From Actinomycetota bacterium (GTDB taxonomy: Bacteria; Actinomycetota; Actinomycetes; Acidothermales; Acidothermaceae), in assembly GCA_003134755.1 (NCBI GenBank), contig PLCK01000147.1, positions 1-7,206 of the forward strand: a DNA stretch of 7,206 nt. Direction: 5' to 3'. Under the pieces are notes generated by a model that was not told where the DNA came from, did no database searches, and saw nothing but the letters and a program-made list of their open reading frames with translations. This document shows positions 1 through 5,390 of the stretch, piece by piece. The position numbers were made by a program, and so were the translations under genes. The first letter of the stretch is position 1. The number at the start of each line of letters is the position of its first letter.

Positions 1-58
1 CGTCCGTAACCCACACACCGACGCAACCACGGACCCGGGCGGACGCCACACTCACAAC
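1..58. other. Region downstream of the ComF-like gene, no gene seen
   Basis: This short stretch follows the stop codon of the ComF-like gene, which is read leftwards. I see no coding region in it. It contains a 6-bp inverted repeat (GTCCGT at 2-7 and ACGGAC at 29-34) with a 21-nt loop and no T-tract, too weak to call a terminator. In many Actinobacteria the next gene in this direction encodes a ribosome hibernation-promoting factor, but that would lie outside the window. Confidence 0.5.
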
Positions 59-883
59 CTAGTCCGCTCCGGGCGGGCCGCGCACCAGAACAATCGGGTG
101 CATCGGGCGGACTCGTTGCGGCCCGTCGACAGATTCGCTAACAGGCTGGGAACGCGGGAACCTCCTGATCGTCGCGGCCACTGCCGCGACACCTGACACG
201 GTCGCGTCGGCAGCCGTGAGGGCACGAGTGGCCTCCAGAGCAGTGACGCCGGTGGTCACGATGTCGTCGACCACGATGACGCGGCGGCCGCGAACAGTCG
301 CCGGGTTCCGCACCTCGATAGCTCCGGCGAGGTTGGTGCGGCGCGCGGCGATGTCGAGCCCGGATTGATCGGCGACAAGCCTGCTCTGACGCAGCTGGGC
401 GCAGACCTCGACGGCCAATGCACAGGCGCGCAGCTGCCGAGCCACGATGCGAGCCAGCGCGCCGACCGGGTCATGCCCGCGCGCCCGGCGGGTCGCCGCA
501 GCCGACGGCACCGGCACGAGCAGCGTCGGCCGCCCGGTGCCCGCAACACTCGGCGCAGCCGCGGCGTCGGCGCCTAGGGCTGCGATCACGCTGAGCAGCA
601 GGCAGGCCGCGAGGCTGGGCCGCAAGCCGAGCCGAGCGTGTTCCTTGTACTCGAGCAAGATGGACCGGACGACGCCCTCGTACGGGGCAGCCGCAAAGGC
701 CGGTAATACCTCACCTCCCGGCCGGCACAGCTGCCAGCCGATCGGAACCGCAGCCGCGAGCGCGTGACGACACGACGTGCATAACCCGGCGGCGCAGCGG
801 CGATCAGTATCGCCGCAGCCTGCGCAGCCGGTGGGCAGCACGAGTTCCAGGGCGGCCACGAGCAGGTTCATGCTCACGAGCAT
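59..883 (-). CDS. comF: ComF family protein (zinc-ribbon plus phosphoribosyltransferase domain)
   Basis: This 274-residue protein belongs to the ComF/GntX family, named for a DNA-uptake protein of naturally competent bacteria; its role in Actinobacteria is not established. The N-terminus carries a cysteine cluster (C20, C23, C30, C35, C38) fitting a zinc ribbon. The rest resembles a type I phosphoribosyltransferase: YKEHARLGL near 79-87, PVPS near 124-127, RARGHDP at 133-139, ADQSGLDIAARRTNLAGA near 171-188, and a PRPP-binding loop VIVVDDIVTTG at 202-212. These match the family motifs in order, so the fold call is firm. A C-terminal tail of about 35 residues beyond the core is not recognisable. 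The start is uncertain: the ATG at 883 has no clear ribosome-binding site, and GTG at residue 3 or ATG at residue 5 are alternatives. It lies 89 bp downstream of lpqB on the same strand and could be read through from the mtr operon or have its own promoter. Leu34 and Leu60 are TTA codons, rare in such GC-rich DNA. Confidence 0.93.
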   Translation of the reverse strand: MLVSMNLLVAALELVLPTGCAGCGDTDRRCAAGLCTSCRHALAAAVPIGWQLCRPGGEVLPAFAAAPYEGVVRSILLEYKEHARLGLRPSLAACLLLSVIAALGADAAAAPSVAGTGRPTLLVPVPSAAATRRARGHDPVGALARIVARQLRACALAVEVCAQLRQSRLVADQSGLDIAARRTNLAGAIEVRNPATVRGRRVIVVDDIVTTGVTALEATRALTAADATVSGVAAVAATIRRFPRSQPVSESVDGPQRVRPMHPIVLVRGPPGAD

Positions 884-972
884 CGGCCGCGCGCGGCGTC
901 CCGATCGTCGCTGGATCGAACGTGTGGGCCACGCTGGCGTCGTCCACAGGGATGGCCCGAAACGTCAGAACG
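884..972. other. lpqB-comF intergenic gap
   Basis: This 89-bp gap separates the lpqB stop from the ComF-like start. It contains an inverted repeat, GGGCCA at 926-931 and TGGCCC at 953-958, with a 21-nt loop and no T-run, so I do not call it a terminator. No convincing -10/-35 pair is visible on the minus strand. A site matching 8 of 9 bases of the actinobacterial DnaA box lies at 940-948 (TCGTCCACA), but a single such site is probably chance. Whether comF is co-transcribed with lpqB cannot be settled from the sequence. Confidence 0.5.
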
Positions 973-976
973 TCAG
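961..976. repeat. Perfect 8-bp tandem duplication across the lpqB stop
   Basis: AACGTCAG occurs twice in direct succession (961-968 and 969-976). The lpqB stop codon TGA (975-973 on the minus strand) sits in one copy, and the other copy holds a second TGA out of frame by 8 nt. It is probably a small slippage duplication at the gene end. I see no regulatory meaning in it. Confidence 0.6.
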
Positions 977-2748
977 CCGGGATACCGCGGTGAGGTTCCA
1001 GCGTCGATGAACTGCCAGGTGTTGTTGTTCTGTTGGAACTCCTCGATCTGGCTGTTAGCCGTGCCCACGACGACCGGCTGAAGTGGCGCGGCCGCGACCG
1101 AGGTCGCAGTCGTCAGCACGCTCTGCTCCGCGAGCGACGGCGGCCAGCCGTCGACGTCGACGGTCCACAAAGCGCTGGACGCCGTCCCGCCGCCGCCGGT
1201 CGGCCCGCTGATGAGAATGTCGAGCTGGGTCGACGAGGCCCACACGAAGTCGAGCACCGATGTCAGCCCAGGGGCCACCGGATAGAAGTGCCCGATCGAT
1301 GTTCCATCGCTGGCGACGGCGCCGACCAGCACCTGGGTCAGGTTGGTCGAGACTGCGAGCACCGCCACGCGGGTGCCATCGCGCGACACCTTCAGGTCTT
1401 TGATGACCTTGTTCGCGAGCTCGGGTGCGGCCACCGGACCCGGCAACGTCGCCCTGCCCGTCGGCGCAATCCGAACCTCGGGGGCGCTGGAACTCCTTTC
1501 CTGTTGAACAGTCCAAAGGTTGCCGAGCGAGTCCCACGACGGCGTCGTGAAGGAGCTTCCGGAAAGGAGCTGCTTCGGGTCGCGGAGCGGACCGGCGTAG
1601 AGCGACTCGGTATTCGCCGGCCCCTGCACGACGCCGGCGATGAGGTCTGGGCTGCCGCTGCTGTCGACGTGCGGAGCCACGACGGGGGCGGACAATCTGG
1701 TCGCCGCGCGAAGTCCGGTGTCGCCAGGTACCAAGTCCATCAGATGATCGCGGGTCAGGTGATCGACGTCGCTGTAATAGAAGCCGAGCTTGAGTTTGTC
1801 AGCATCCCAGCGGCTCCAGTCGGCGGCCGTCTGCAGTGGGCGCTGGCTGCTGATCAGCGGTTGACCACCTGCCGTGATCCGCAGCTGGCCATAATTCTGT
1901 AGCGGGGTCGCGGGATTCGACAGCGTGTACGACAGCTGCGCGGCGATGGCACTGCGTCGGGCGGCCGGCAGGTTCGCGACGCTCAGGGACAGATCGACGG
2001 TCGTAATGCCCAGCTTGTCCTGGGCCGGTTCGGGTGCGACCGTTCCCGGCGGAAACGCGGTCGTCACGGCTCCGCTCAACCAGTTCGGCGGCGGGTGCAG
2101 CAGGGTCGTCAGCAGTGCCCCCGCCAACTTGTCGGACGAGACCGGCAGGAAAACCCGCACGGGTACCAGCATCTGCAGGTCAGGACGCAGGAAGTAGACG
2201 TATCCGGTCTGGTACGAGTGCTCGACCTGCGTCACCGTCAGAACCAGGTACGGCGGCGCATTGACGATGCGCCATTGCCCCTTTTCCTTCGAGTCGTTGG
2301 TCAGCTGGTAGCCGTACTGGATCTGGTCGCCCGCAGGCGACGGCTTGAACGTGCCGTCGGCCGCGATCGCGCCCACCTGGGTATCGGTCGCGGTGACGGT
2401 GGCCACATCGCCCACGGTCTTCGTCGTTAACGAAGCGCCGGCGTCGGCAACGACGACGACTCCCTGATTCGGCTGCCAGCTCGCGCCGTCGGCAAGGTAG
2501 GCCTTGGCGACGCCGTTCGCACTCCCGAACGCGGAGTTCGCAAACCTGAAGCCGCTCACGATCCCGACCGGTAGGTCGCCGGGCACAGGGGGCCTCGCCG
2601 CGACGCCAATGCGCGGCTGCCCTTGCGCTGTCTGCTCGCCGGCGTGCACCGGGCCGCTCGCCGGCACCGCCGTGCACGCACTGACCCAAAGCGCCGCCAC
2701 AGCTGCGGCGCTCACCGCGAGCACAGTCCGCTGCCGTCGGTCAGTCAC
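973..2748 (-). CDS. lpqB: Lipoprotein LpqB, MtrB-associated
   Basis: LpqB is an exported lipoprotein reported to interact with the outer domain of the kinase MtrB and to tune MtrA/MtrB signalling and cell-envelope homeostasis. I start it at the GTG at 2748, giving 591 residues, close to the roughly 580 usual for the family. This start has GAGG five bases upstream and places a lipoprotein signal at the N-terminus: basic RR/R residues at 4-7, a hydrophobic core at 9-22, and lipobox VSAC with Cys25 as the lipidated residue. The longer reading from ATG at 2847 would add 33 arginine-rich residues read out of frame over mtrB and hide the signal. The GerMN-like region falls at about 195-305, and a beta-propeller-like region at about 320-560 has the strand motif KVSRDGTRVAVLA near 453-465. 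The C-terminus SPRYPG resembles other LpqB proteins. The gene overlaps the mtrB stop by 8 bp, which implies translational coupling. Leu107 is a TTA codon. Confidence 0.95.
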   Translation of the reverse strand: MTDRRQRTVLAVSAAAVAALWVSACTAVPASGPVHAGEQTAQGQPRIGVAARPPVPGDLPVGIVSGFRFANSAFGSANGVAKAYLADGASWQPNQGVVVVADAGASLTTKTVGDVATVTATDTQVGAIAADGTFKPSPAGDQIQYGYQLTNDSKEKGQWRIVNAPPYLVLTVTQVEHSYQTGYVYFLRPDLQMLVPVRVFLPVSSDKLAGALLTTLLHPPPNWLSGAVTTAFPPGTVAPEPAQDKLGITTVDLSLSVANLPAARRSAIAAQLSYTLSNPATPLQNYGQLRITAGGQPLISSQRPLQTAADWSRWDADKLKLGFYYSDVDHLTRDHLMDLVPGDTGLRAATRLSAPVVAPHVDSSGSPDLIAGVVQGPANTESLYAGPLRDPKQLLSGSSFTTPSWDSLGNLWTVQQERSSSAPEVRIAPTGRATLPGPVAAPELANKVIKDLKVSRDGTRVAVLAVSTNLTQVLVGAVASDGTSIGHFYPVAPGLTSVLDFVWASSTQLDILISGPTGGGGTASSALWTVDVDGWPPSLAEQSVLTTATSVAAAPLQPVVVGTANSQIEEFQQNNNTWQFIDAGTSPRYPG

Positions 2749-4507
2749 GGCGGCCTCGCAACGTGGCGATGCTGCCAGGGTCGGCGACCGCCACCGGCGC
2801 GGGAGCCACGCTTTCCGGCGTCGGCTGCTCGGCCGCTTCGTCTGCATTGTCGACAGGTGCGACCGGAATCGGCGACCTCATGACGACGGCGCCAGCCCGC
2901 CTGGGCAACGTGAGCAGGAATTGCGAACCTTTCCCGCGCTCGCCCCACGCTTGCAATCGGCCGCCGTGCAGCCGAGCGTCCTCGGACGCAATCGACAAGC
3001 CGAGGCCGGTCCCTCCCGTCGTGCGGGCCCGCGCCGGGTCGGCACGCCAGAACCGGTTGAACACCAATGAGGACTCGCCCGGACGCAACCCGATGCCGTG
3101 GTCACGGACCGCGATCGCGACCACGTCGTCGTCGGCAACCACGTGGACGTCGATCGGGCCGCCCTCACCGTGCTCGGCCGCGTTGACGAGCAAGTTGCGC
3201 AGGATACGTTCGACCCGGCGGCTGTCCGCCTCGCAGATGCAGGGCCCGTCGGGCATGTGCAACGTCACGGTGCTGCCGCGCCGCGCGGCCAGCGGTTCGG
3301 TGGCTTCGACCACGTGCCTGACCAGATCGCGGACGTCGATCGCATCGGCTTCCAGTGACGCTGCGCCCGCGTCGTGGCGGCTGATTTCCAGCAGATCGCC
3401 AAGCAGAATTTCGAACCTGTCGAGTTGGGTCTGCAGCAACTCCGCCGATCGCGCACTCGCTGGCTCGAAATCGGTGCGAGCCTCGTAGAGAACGTCGGCT
3501 GCCATCCGCACGGTCGTCAACGGCGTCCGCAGTTCGTGAGAGACGTCGGACACGAATCTGCGTTGGATGCGTGAGAGTTCTTCGAGCCGGCGAATCTGCC
3601 GCTGCAGGCTTTCGGCCATCTTGTTGAACGATGCCGCGAGTCGCGCAAGGTCGTCTTCGCCCTTCGGCGTCATGCGCTCCTGCAGTCGGCCGTCGGCGAG
3701 CCGTTCGGCGATCCTGGCCGCCATCCGCACGGGTCGCACGACCTGCCGGGTCACCAACCACGCGATGCCTGCAAGCAGCACGACGAGCGCGATGCCACTG
3801 AGTAGGAGCGTGCGCCACACCAGACTGAGGGTTTGCTGCTGCTGCTGAAGCGAGAACAGGTAGTAGAACTGGTAGGTGCTGAAGCTGCTGTCGGGCAACT
3901 GGAGCGAGCTGCCGATCACGAGCTCGGGCCAGTGCGCGCCGTCCGTATAAGACATCGTGCCGTAGGTGTAGTAGTACTGCGAGTTTCCGGTGTTGACGAA
4001 GTCGACAAGCTTGGCCGGCACACTCGCTTTGTCGAGTCCGTTGTTCAGCGCCGGCTCGGTACGCGAAGCGGTCCCGGTGACCAGCTCGTACCCGACGACC
4101 TCGTAGCCGCCGTCGCGGCCGCCCTGCACGGGGCTCAGAGACTGTACGAGCTGTTGGAGGACGGCCTGGACGTCGGTCGCCCCACTGTCATTTGCCAGCA
4201 ACCGGCGTGCGTTGCTGACGCCAAGCGCCTCTTCGGAAATCGACGACTTCAGCTTGGCCTGTAAGAGGCCGGCCTTCACCTGCTGCAGCACCACGAAACC
4301 GAGGAATGCAACCACGATCGCCGACACGACAAGCGTGCTACTGACAACCCGCACGTGGATCGAACGCCGCCAACGGCCGGTTGCGCGGCGCACGATCCGT
4401 CTCGTCCGTCTGCGGACCCGACCGACAATCGAACGACGAAGAACTCGGGCCGAACGTTCGATACAGTTCGAGCCGTTCGGAGCGTCGCCGAACTCAGCCA
4501 GCGTCAT
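2741..4507 (-). CDS. mtrB: Sensor histidine kinase MtrB
   Basis: MtrB is the membrane histidine kinase that phosphorylates MtrA. This 588-residue copy (M. tuberculosis MtrB is about 567) has an arginine-rich cytoplasmic N-terminus at about 18-52, a first membrane segment at about 53-74, an extracytoplasmic sensor region at 75-228, and a second membrane segment at about 231-253. A HAMP domain follows at about 254-307. The H-box is SHELRTPL with phospho-acceptor His324. The ATPase domain shows the N-box RNLLVNAAEH (Asn442), the G1 box DHGIGL (469-474), the F-box FNRFWRAD (483-490) and the G2 box GGTGLGLSI (498-506). All catalytic motifs are intact. A run of five glutamines (221-225) sits just before the second membrane segment, and a low-complexity Ala/Pro/Glu/Val tail covers about 545-588. 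The ATG at 4507 lies 21 bp after mtrA with GAGG only three bases upstream, suggesting coupling to mtrA translation. Its stop overlaps the lpqB start. Leu82 is a TTA codon. Confidence 0.97.
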   Translation of the reverse strand: MTLAEFGDAPNGSNCIERSARVLRRSIVGRVRRRTRRIVRRATGRWRRSIHVRVVSSTLVVSAIVVAFLGFVVLQQVKAGLLQAKLKSSISEEALGVSNARRLLANDSGATDVQAVLQQLVQSLSPVQGGRDGGYEVVGYELVTGTASRTEPALNNGLDKASVPAKLVDFVNTGNSQYYYTYGTMSYTDGAHWPELVIGSSLQLPDSSFSTYQFYYLFSLQQQQQTLSLVWRTLLLSGIALVVLLAGIAWLVTRQVVRPVRMAARIAERLADGRLQERMTPKGEDDLARLAASFNKMAESLQRQIRRLEELSRIQRRFVSDVSHELRTPLTTVRMAADVLYEARTDFEPASARSAELLQTQLDRFEILLGDLLEISRHDAGAASLEADAIDVRDLVRHVVEATEPLAARRGSTVTLHMPDGPCICEADSRRVERILRNLLVNAAEHGEGGPIDVHVVADDDVVAIAVRDHGIGLRPGESSLVFNRFWRADPARARTTGGTGLGLSIASEDARLHGGRLQAWGERGKGSQFLLTLPRRAGAVVMRSPIPVAPVDNADEAAEQPTPESVAPAPVAVADPGSIATLRGRRD

Positions 4508-4528
4508 CAGCCTCGGGGTGCGCGACCG

Positions 4529-5206
4529 TCATGCCGGCCCCGCCTTGTAACCGACGCCCCGCACCGTCACGACGATCTCCGGTCGCTCAGGATCACGCTC
4601 GACCTTCGACCGCAATCGCTGGACGTGGACATTGACGAGTCTGGTGTCTGCTGCGTGCCGGTAGCCCCACACCTGCTCGAGCAGAACCTCGCGGGAGAAC
4701 ACGTGCCGCGGCTTCTTCGCCAGTGCCACCAAGAGATCGAATTCGAGTGGCGTCAACGGGATCTGCACTTCGTCACGGCTCACTGCGTGGCCGGCGACGT
4801 CGATGGACAGATCGCCGATCGTGATGGCCTCGGCCGCCGGGTCGTCGCTTCGACGCAGCCGGGCCCTGACTCGCGCCACCAGTTCCTTGGGCTTGAACGG
4901 CTTGACGACATAGTCGTCGGCTCCCGACTCCAGACCGACGACGACGTCGACAGTGTCGCTCTTCGCGGTCAGCATCACGATCGGGACGCCGGACTCCGCG
5001 CGGATCTGCCTGCACACATCGATGCCGTCAGTGCCCGGCAGCATCAGATCGAGCAGCACGAGGTCAGGCTTGGTCTCCCGGAACGCCGCAAGAGCCTTGT
5101 CGCCGTCGAAAACGAAGAAGGGCTCGATGCCTTCACCGCGCAGCACGATCCCGAGCATCTCGGCAAGCGCGATGTCGTCGTCGACGACGAGTACGCGACC
5201 CTTCAT
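4529..5206 (-). CDS. mtrA: DNA-binding response regulator MtrA
   Basis: MtrA is an OmpR/PhoB-type response regulator that binds DNA in the cytoplasm. In Actinobacteria it governs genes for cell-wall hydrolases, division, osmotic response and, in Streptomyces, development. The 225-residue protein is full length. Its receiver domain (about 3-115) shows the acidic cluster DDD at 9-11, phospho-acceptor Asp53 in LLDLMLPG, Thr80, Tyr99 and Lys102 (VKPFKPKE). The winged-helix domain (about 130-223) shows LTPLEFDLLVALAKKP, the recognition-helix stretch DTRLVNVHVQRLRSKVE, and RGVGYKAGP at the end. The sequence resembles the Streptomyces-type protein more than the mycobacterial one. The start at 5206 is well fixed because a stop (TGA, 5251-5249) lies upstream in frame with no other start between. 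However, the bases before the ATG (CTCGAAACCA) are a poor ribosome-binding site. A short ORF ends in the overlapping ATGA, so translation may be coupled. mtrB follows after 21 bp. Confidence 0.98.
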   Translation of the reverse strand: MKGRVLVVDDDIALAEMLGIVLRGEGIEPFFVFDGDKALAAFRETKPDLVLLDLMLPGTDGIDVCRQIRAESGVPIVMLTAKSDTVDVVVGLESGADDYVVKPFKPKELVARVRARLRRSDDPAAEAITIGDLSIDVAGHAVSRDEVQIPLTPLEFDLLVALAKKPRHVFSREVLLEQVWGYRHAADTRLVNVHVQRLRSKVERDPERPEIVVTVRGVGYKAGPA

Positions 5207-5244
5207 TGGTTTCGAGTCATCGCAGTTCGGTCCATAGCAGTCAT
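5203..5244 (-). CDS. Possible 13-residue leader ORF overlapping mtrA start
   Basis: An ATG at 5244 opens a 13-codon frame, MTAMDRTAMTRNQ, whose TGA stop (5205-5203) overlaps the mtrA ATG as ATGA. A strong ribosome-binding site, GAGGTGA, lies at 5255-5249 on the minus strand, four bases from the ATG (seven from GAGG). mtrA itself lacks a comparable site, so ribosomes ending this ORF could re-initiate on mtrA. It is too short to judge by codon bias, and I recognise no known peptide. An alternative is that a frameshift or sequence error has split off an N-terminal extension of MtrA, since mycobacterial MtrA carries a few extra N-terminal residues. Only expression data or comparison with relatives would settle this. 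Confidence 0.42.
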   Translation of the reverse strand: MTAMDRTAMTRNQ

Positions 5245-5248
5245 GGTG

Positions 5249-5255
5249 TCACCTC
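5249..5255 (-). promoter_or_regulatory. Strong ribosome-binding site ahead of the leader ORF
   Basis: GAGGTGA (read on the minus strand) complements the 16S rRNA 3' end well and is correctly spaced for the ATG at 5244. Its distance to the mtrA ATG at 5206 is about 42 bases, too far to serve mtrA directly. It is the only good Shine-Dalgarno sequence seen upstream of mtrA in this region. Confidence 0.6.
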
Positions 5256-5378
5256 GCAGCGGTTCGCGGGGCCGGCCGACCCGAGGCGACCGGCAGGGCA
5301 GTTCGGACGTCCTTGGCAAGCCGGCCGTGACACGATGAAGCGCTGCCGGTGCCGCCGTGTCCAGGCGCCGCGCAAAAC

Positions 5379-5383
5379 GGGAG
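5379..5383 (+). promoter_or_regulatory. Ribosome-binding site fixing the membrane-protein start
   Basis: GGGAG lies seven bases before the ATG at 5391. This supports that start over the ATG at 5349, which would add 14 residues (MPPCPGAAQNGRNR) of unlikely sequence and has no comparable site. Confidence 0.7.
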
Positions 5384-5390
5384 AAACCGC

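Larger units (their letters stand above)
5207..5390. promoter_or_regulatory. Divergent intergenic region between mtrA and the membrane-protein gene
   Basis: This 184-bp region separates two head-to-head units and must contain or adjoin the promoters of both, unless transcription enters from inside the neighbouring genes. I find no convincing -35/-10 pair. TTGGCA at 5313-5318 is a fair -35 for the plus strand, but no TAnnnT follows at 16-18 bp. The region holds an inverted pair of 7-mers, GTGTCAC at 5246-5252 and GTGACAC at 5327-5333, which could be operator half-sites. The minus-strand leader ORF occupies its left edge. Confidence 0.55.

Noticed and set aside
2..34. Inverted repeat GTCCGT/ACGGAC downstream of comF as a terminator
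   Set aside because: The stem is short, the loop is 21 nt, and there is no T-run. The sequence beyond the window edge is not visible.
940..948. DnaA-box-like TCGTCCACA between lpqB and comF
   Set aside because: It is a single site with one mismatch to the actinobacterial consensus, with no cluster of boxes or AT-rich stretch, so it is not evidence for an origin.
926..958. Inverted repeat GGGCCA/TGGCCC as a terminator after lpqB
   Set aside because: The stem is 6 bp with a 21-nt loop and no T-tract on the relevant strand, so it is easily a chance pairing in GC-rich sequence.
2749..2847. ATG at 2847 as the lpqB start
   Set aside because: It adds 33 arginine-rich residues that are the mtrB tail read in another frame and buries the lipoprotein signal. 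The GTG at 2748 has a ribosome-binding site and gives the family length.
4355..5338. A 327-codon open frame on the plus strand antisense to mtrA and mtrB, and similar long antisense frames over lpqB (1033-1902) and mtrB (2763-3488)
   Set aside because: They lie opposite genes with intact family motifs, have no recognisable domains, and such antisense frames are expected by composition in very GC-rich coding DNA.
5313..5341. Plus-strand promoter starting with TTGGCA at 5313-5318
   Set aside because: No acceptable -10 hexamer is found at 16-18 bp spacing; the best nearby, CACGAT, is only 12 bp away.
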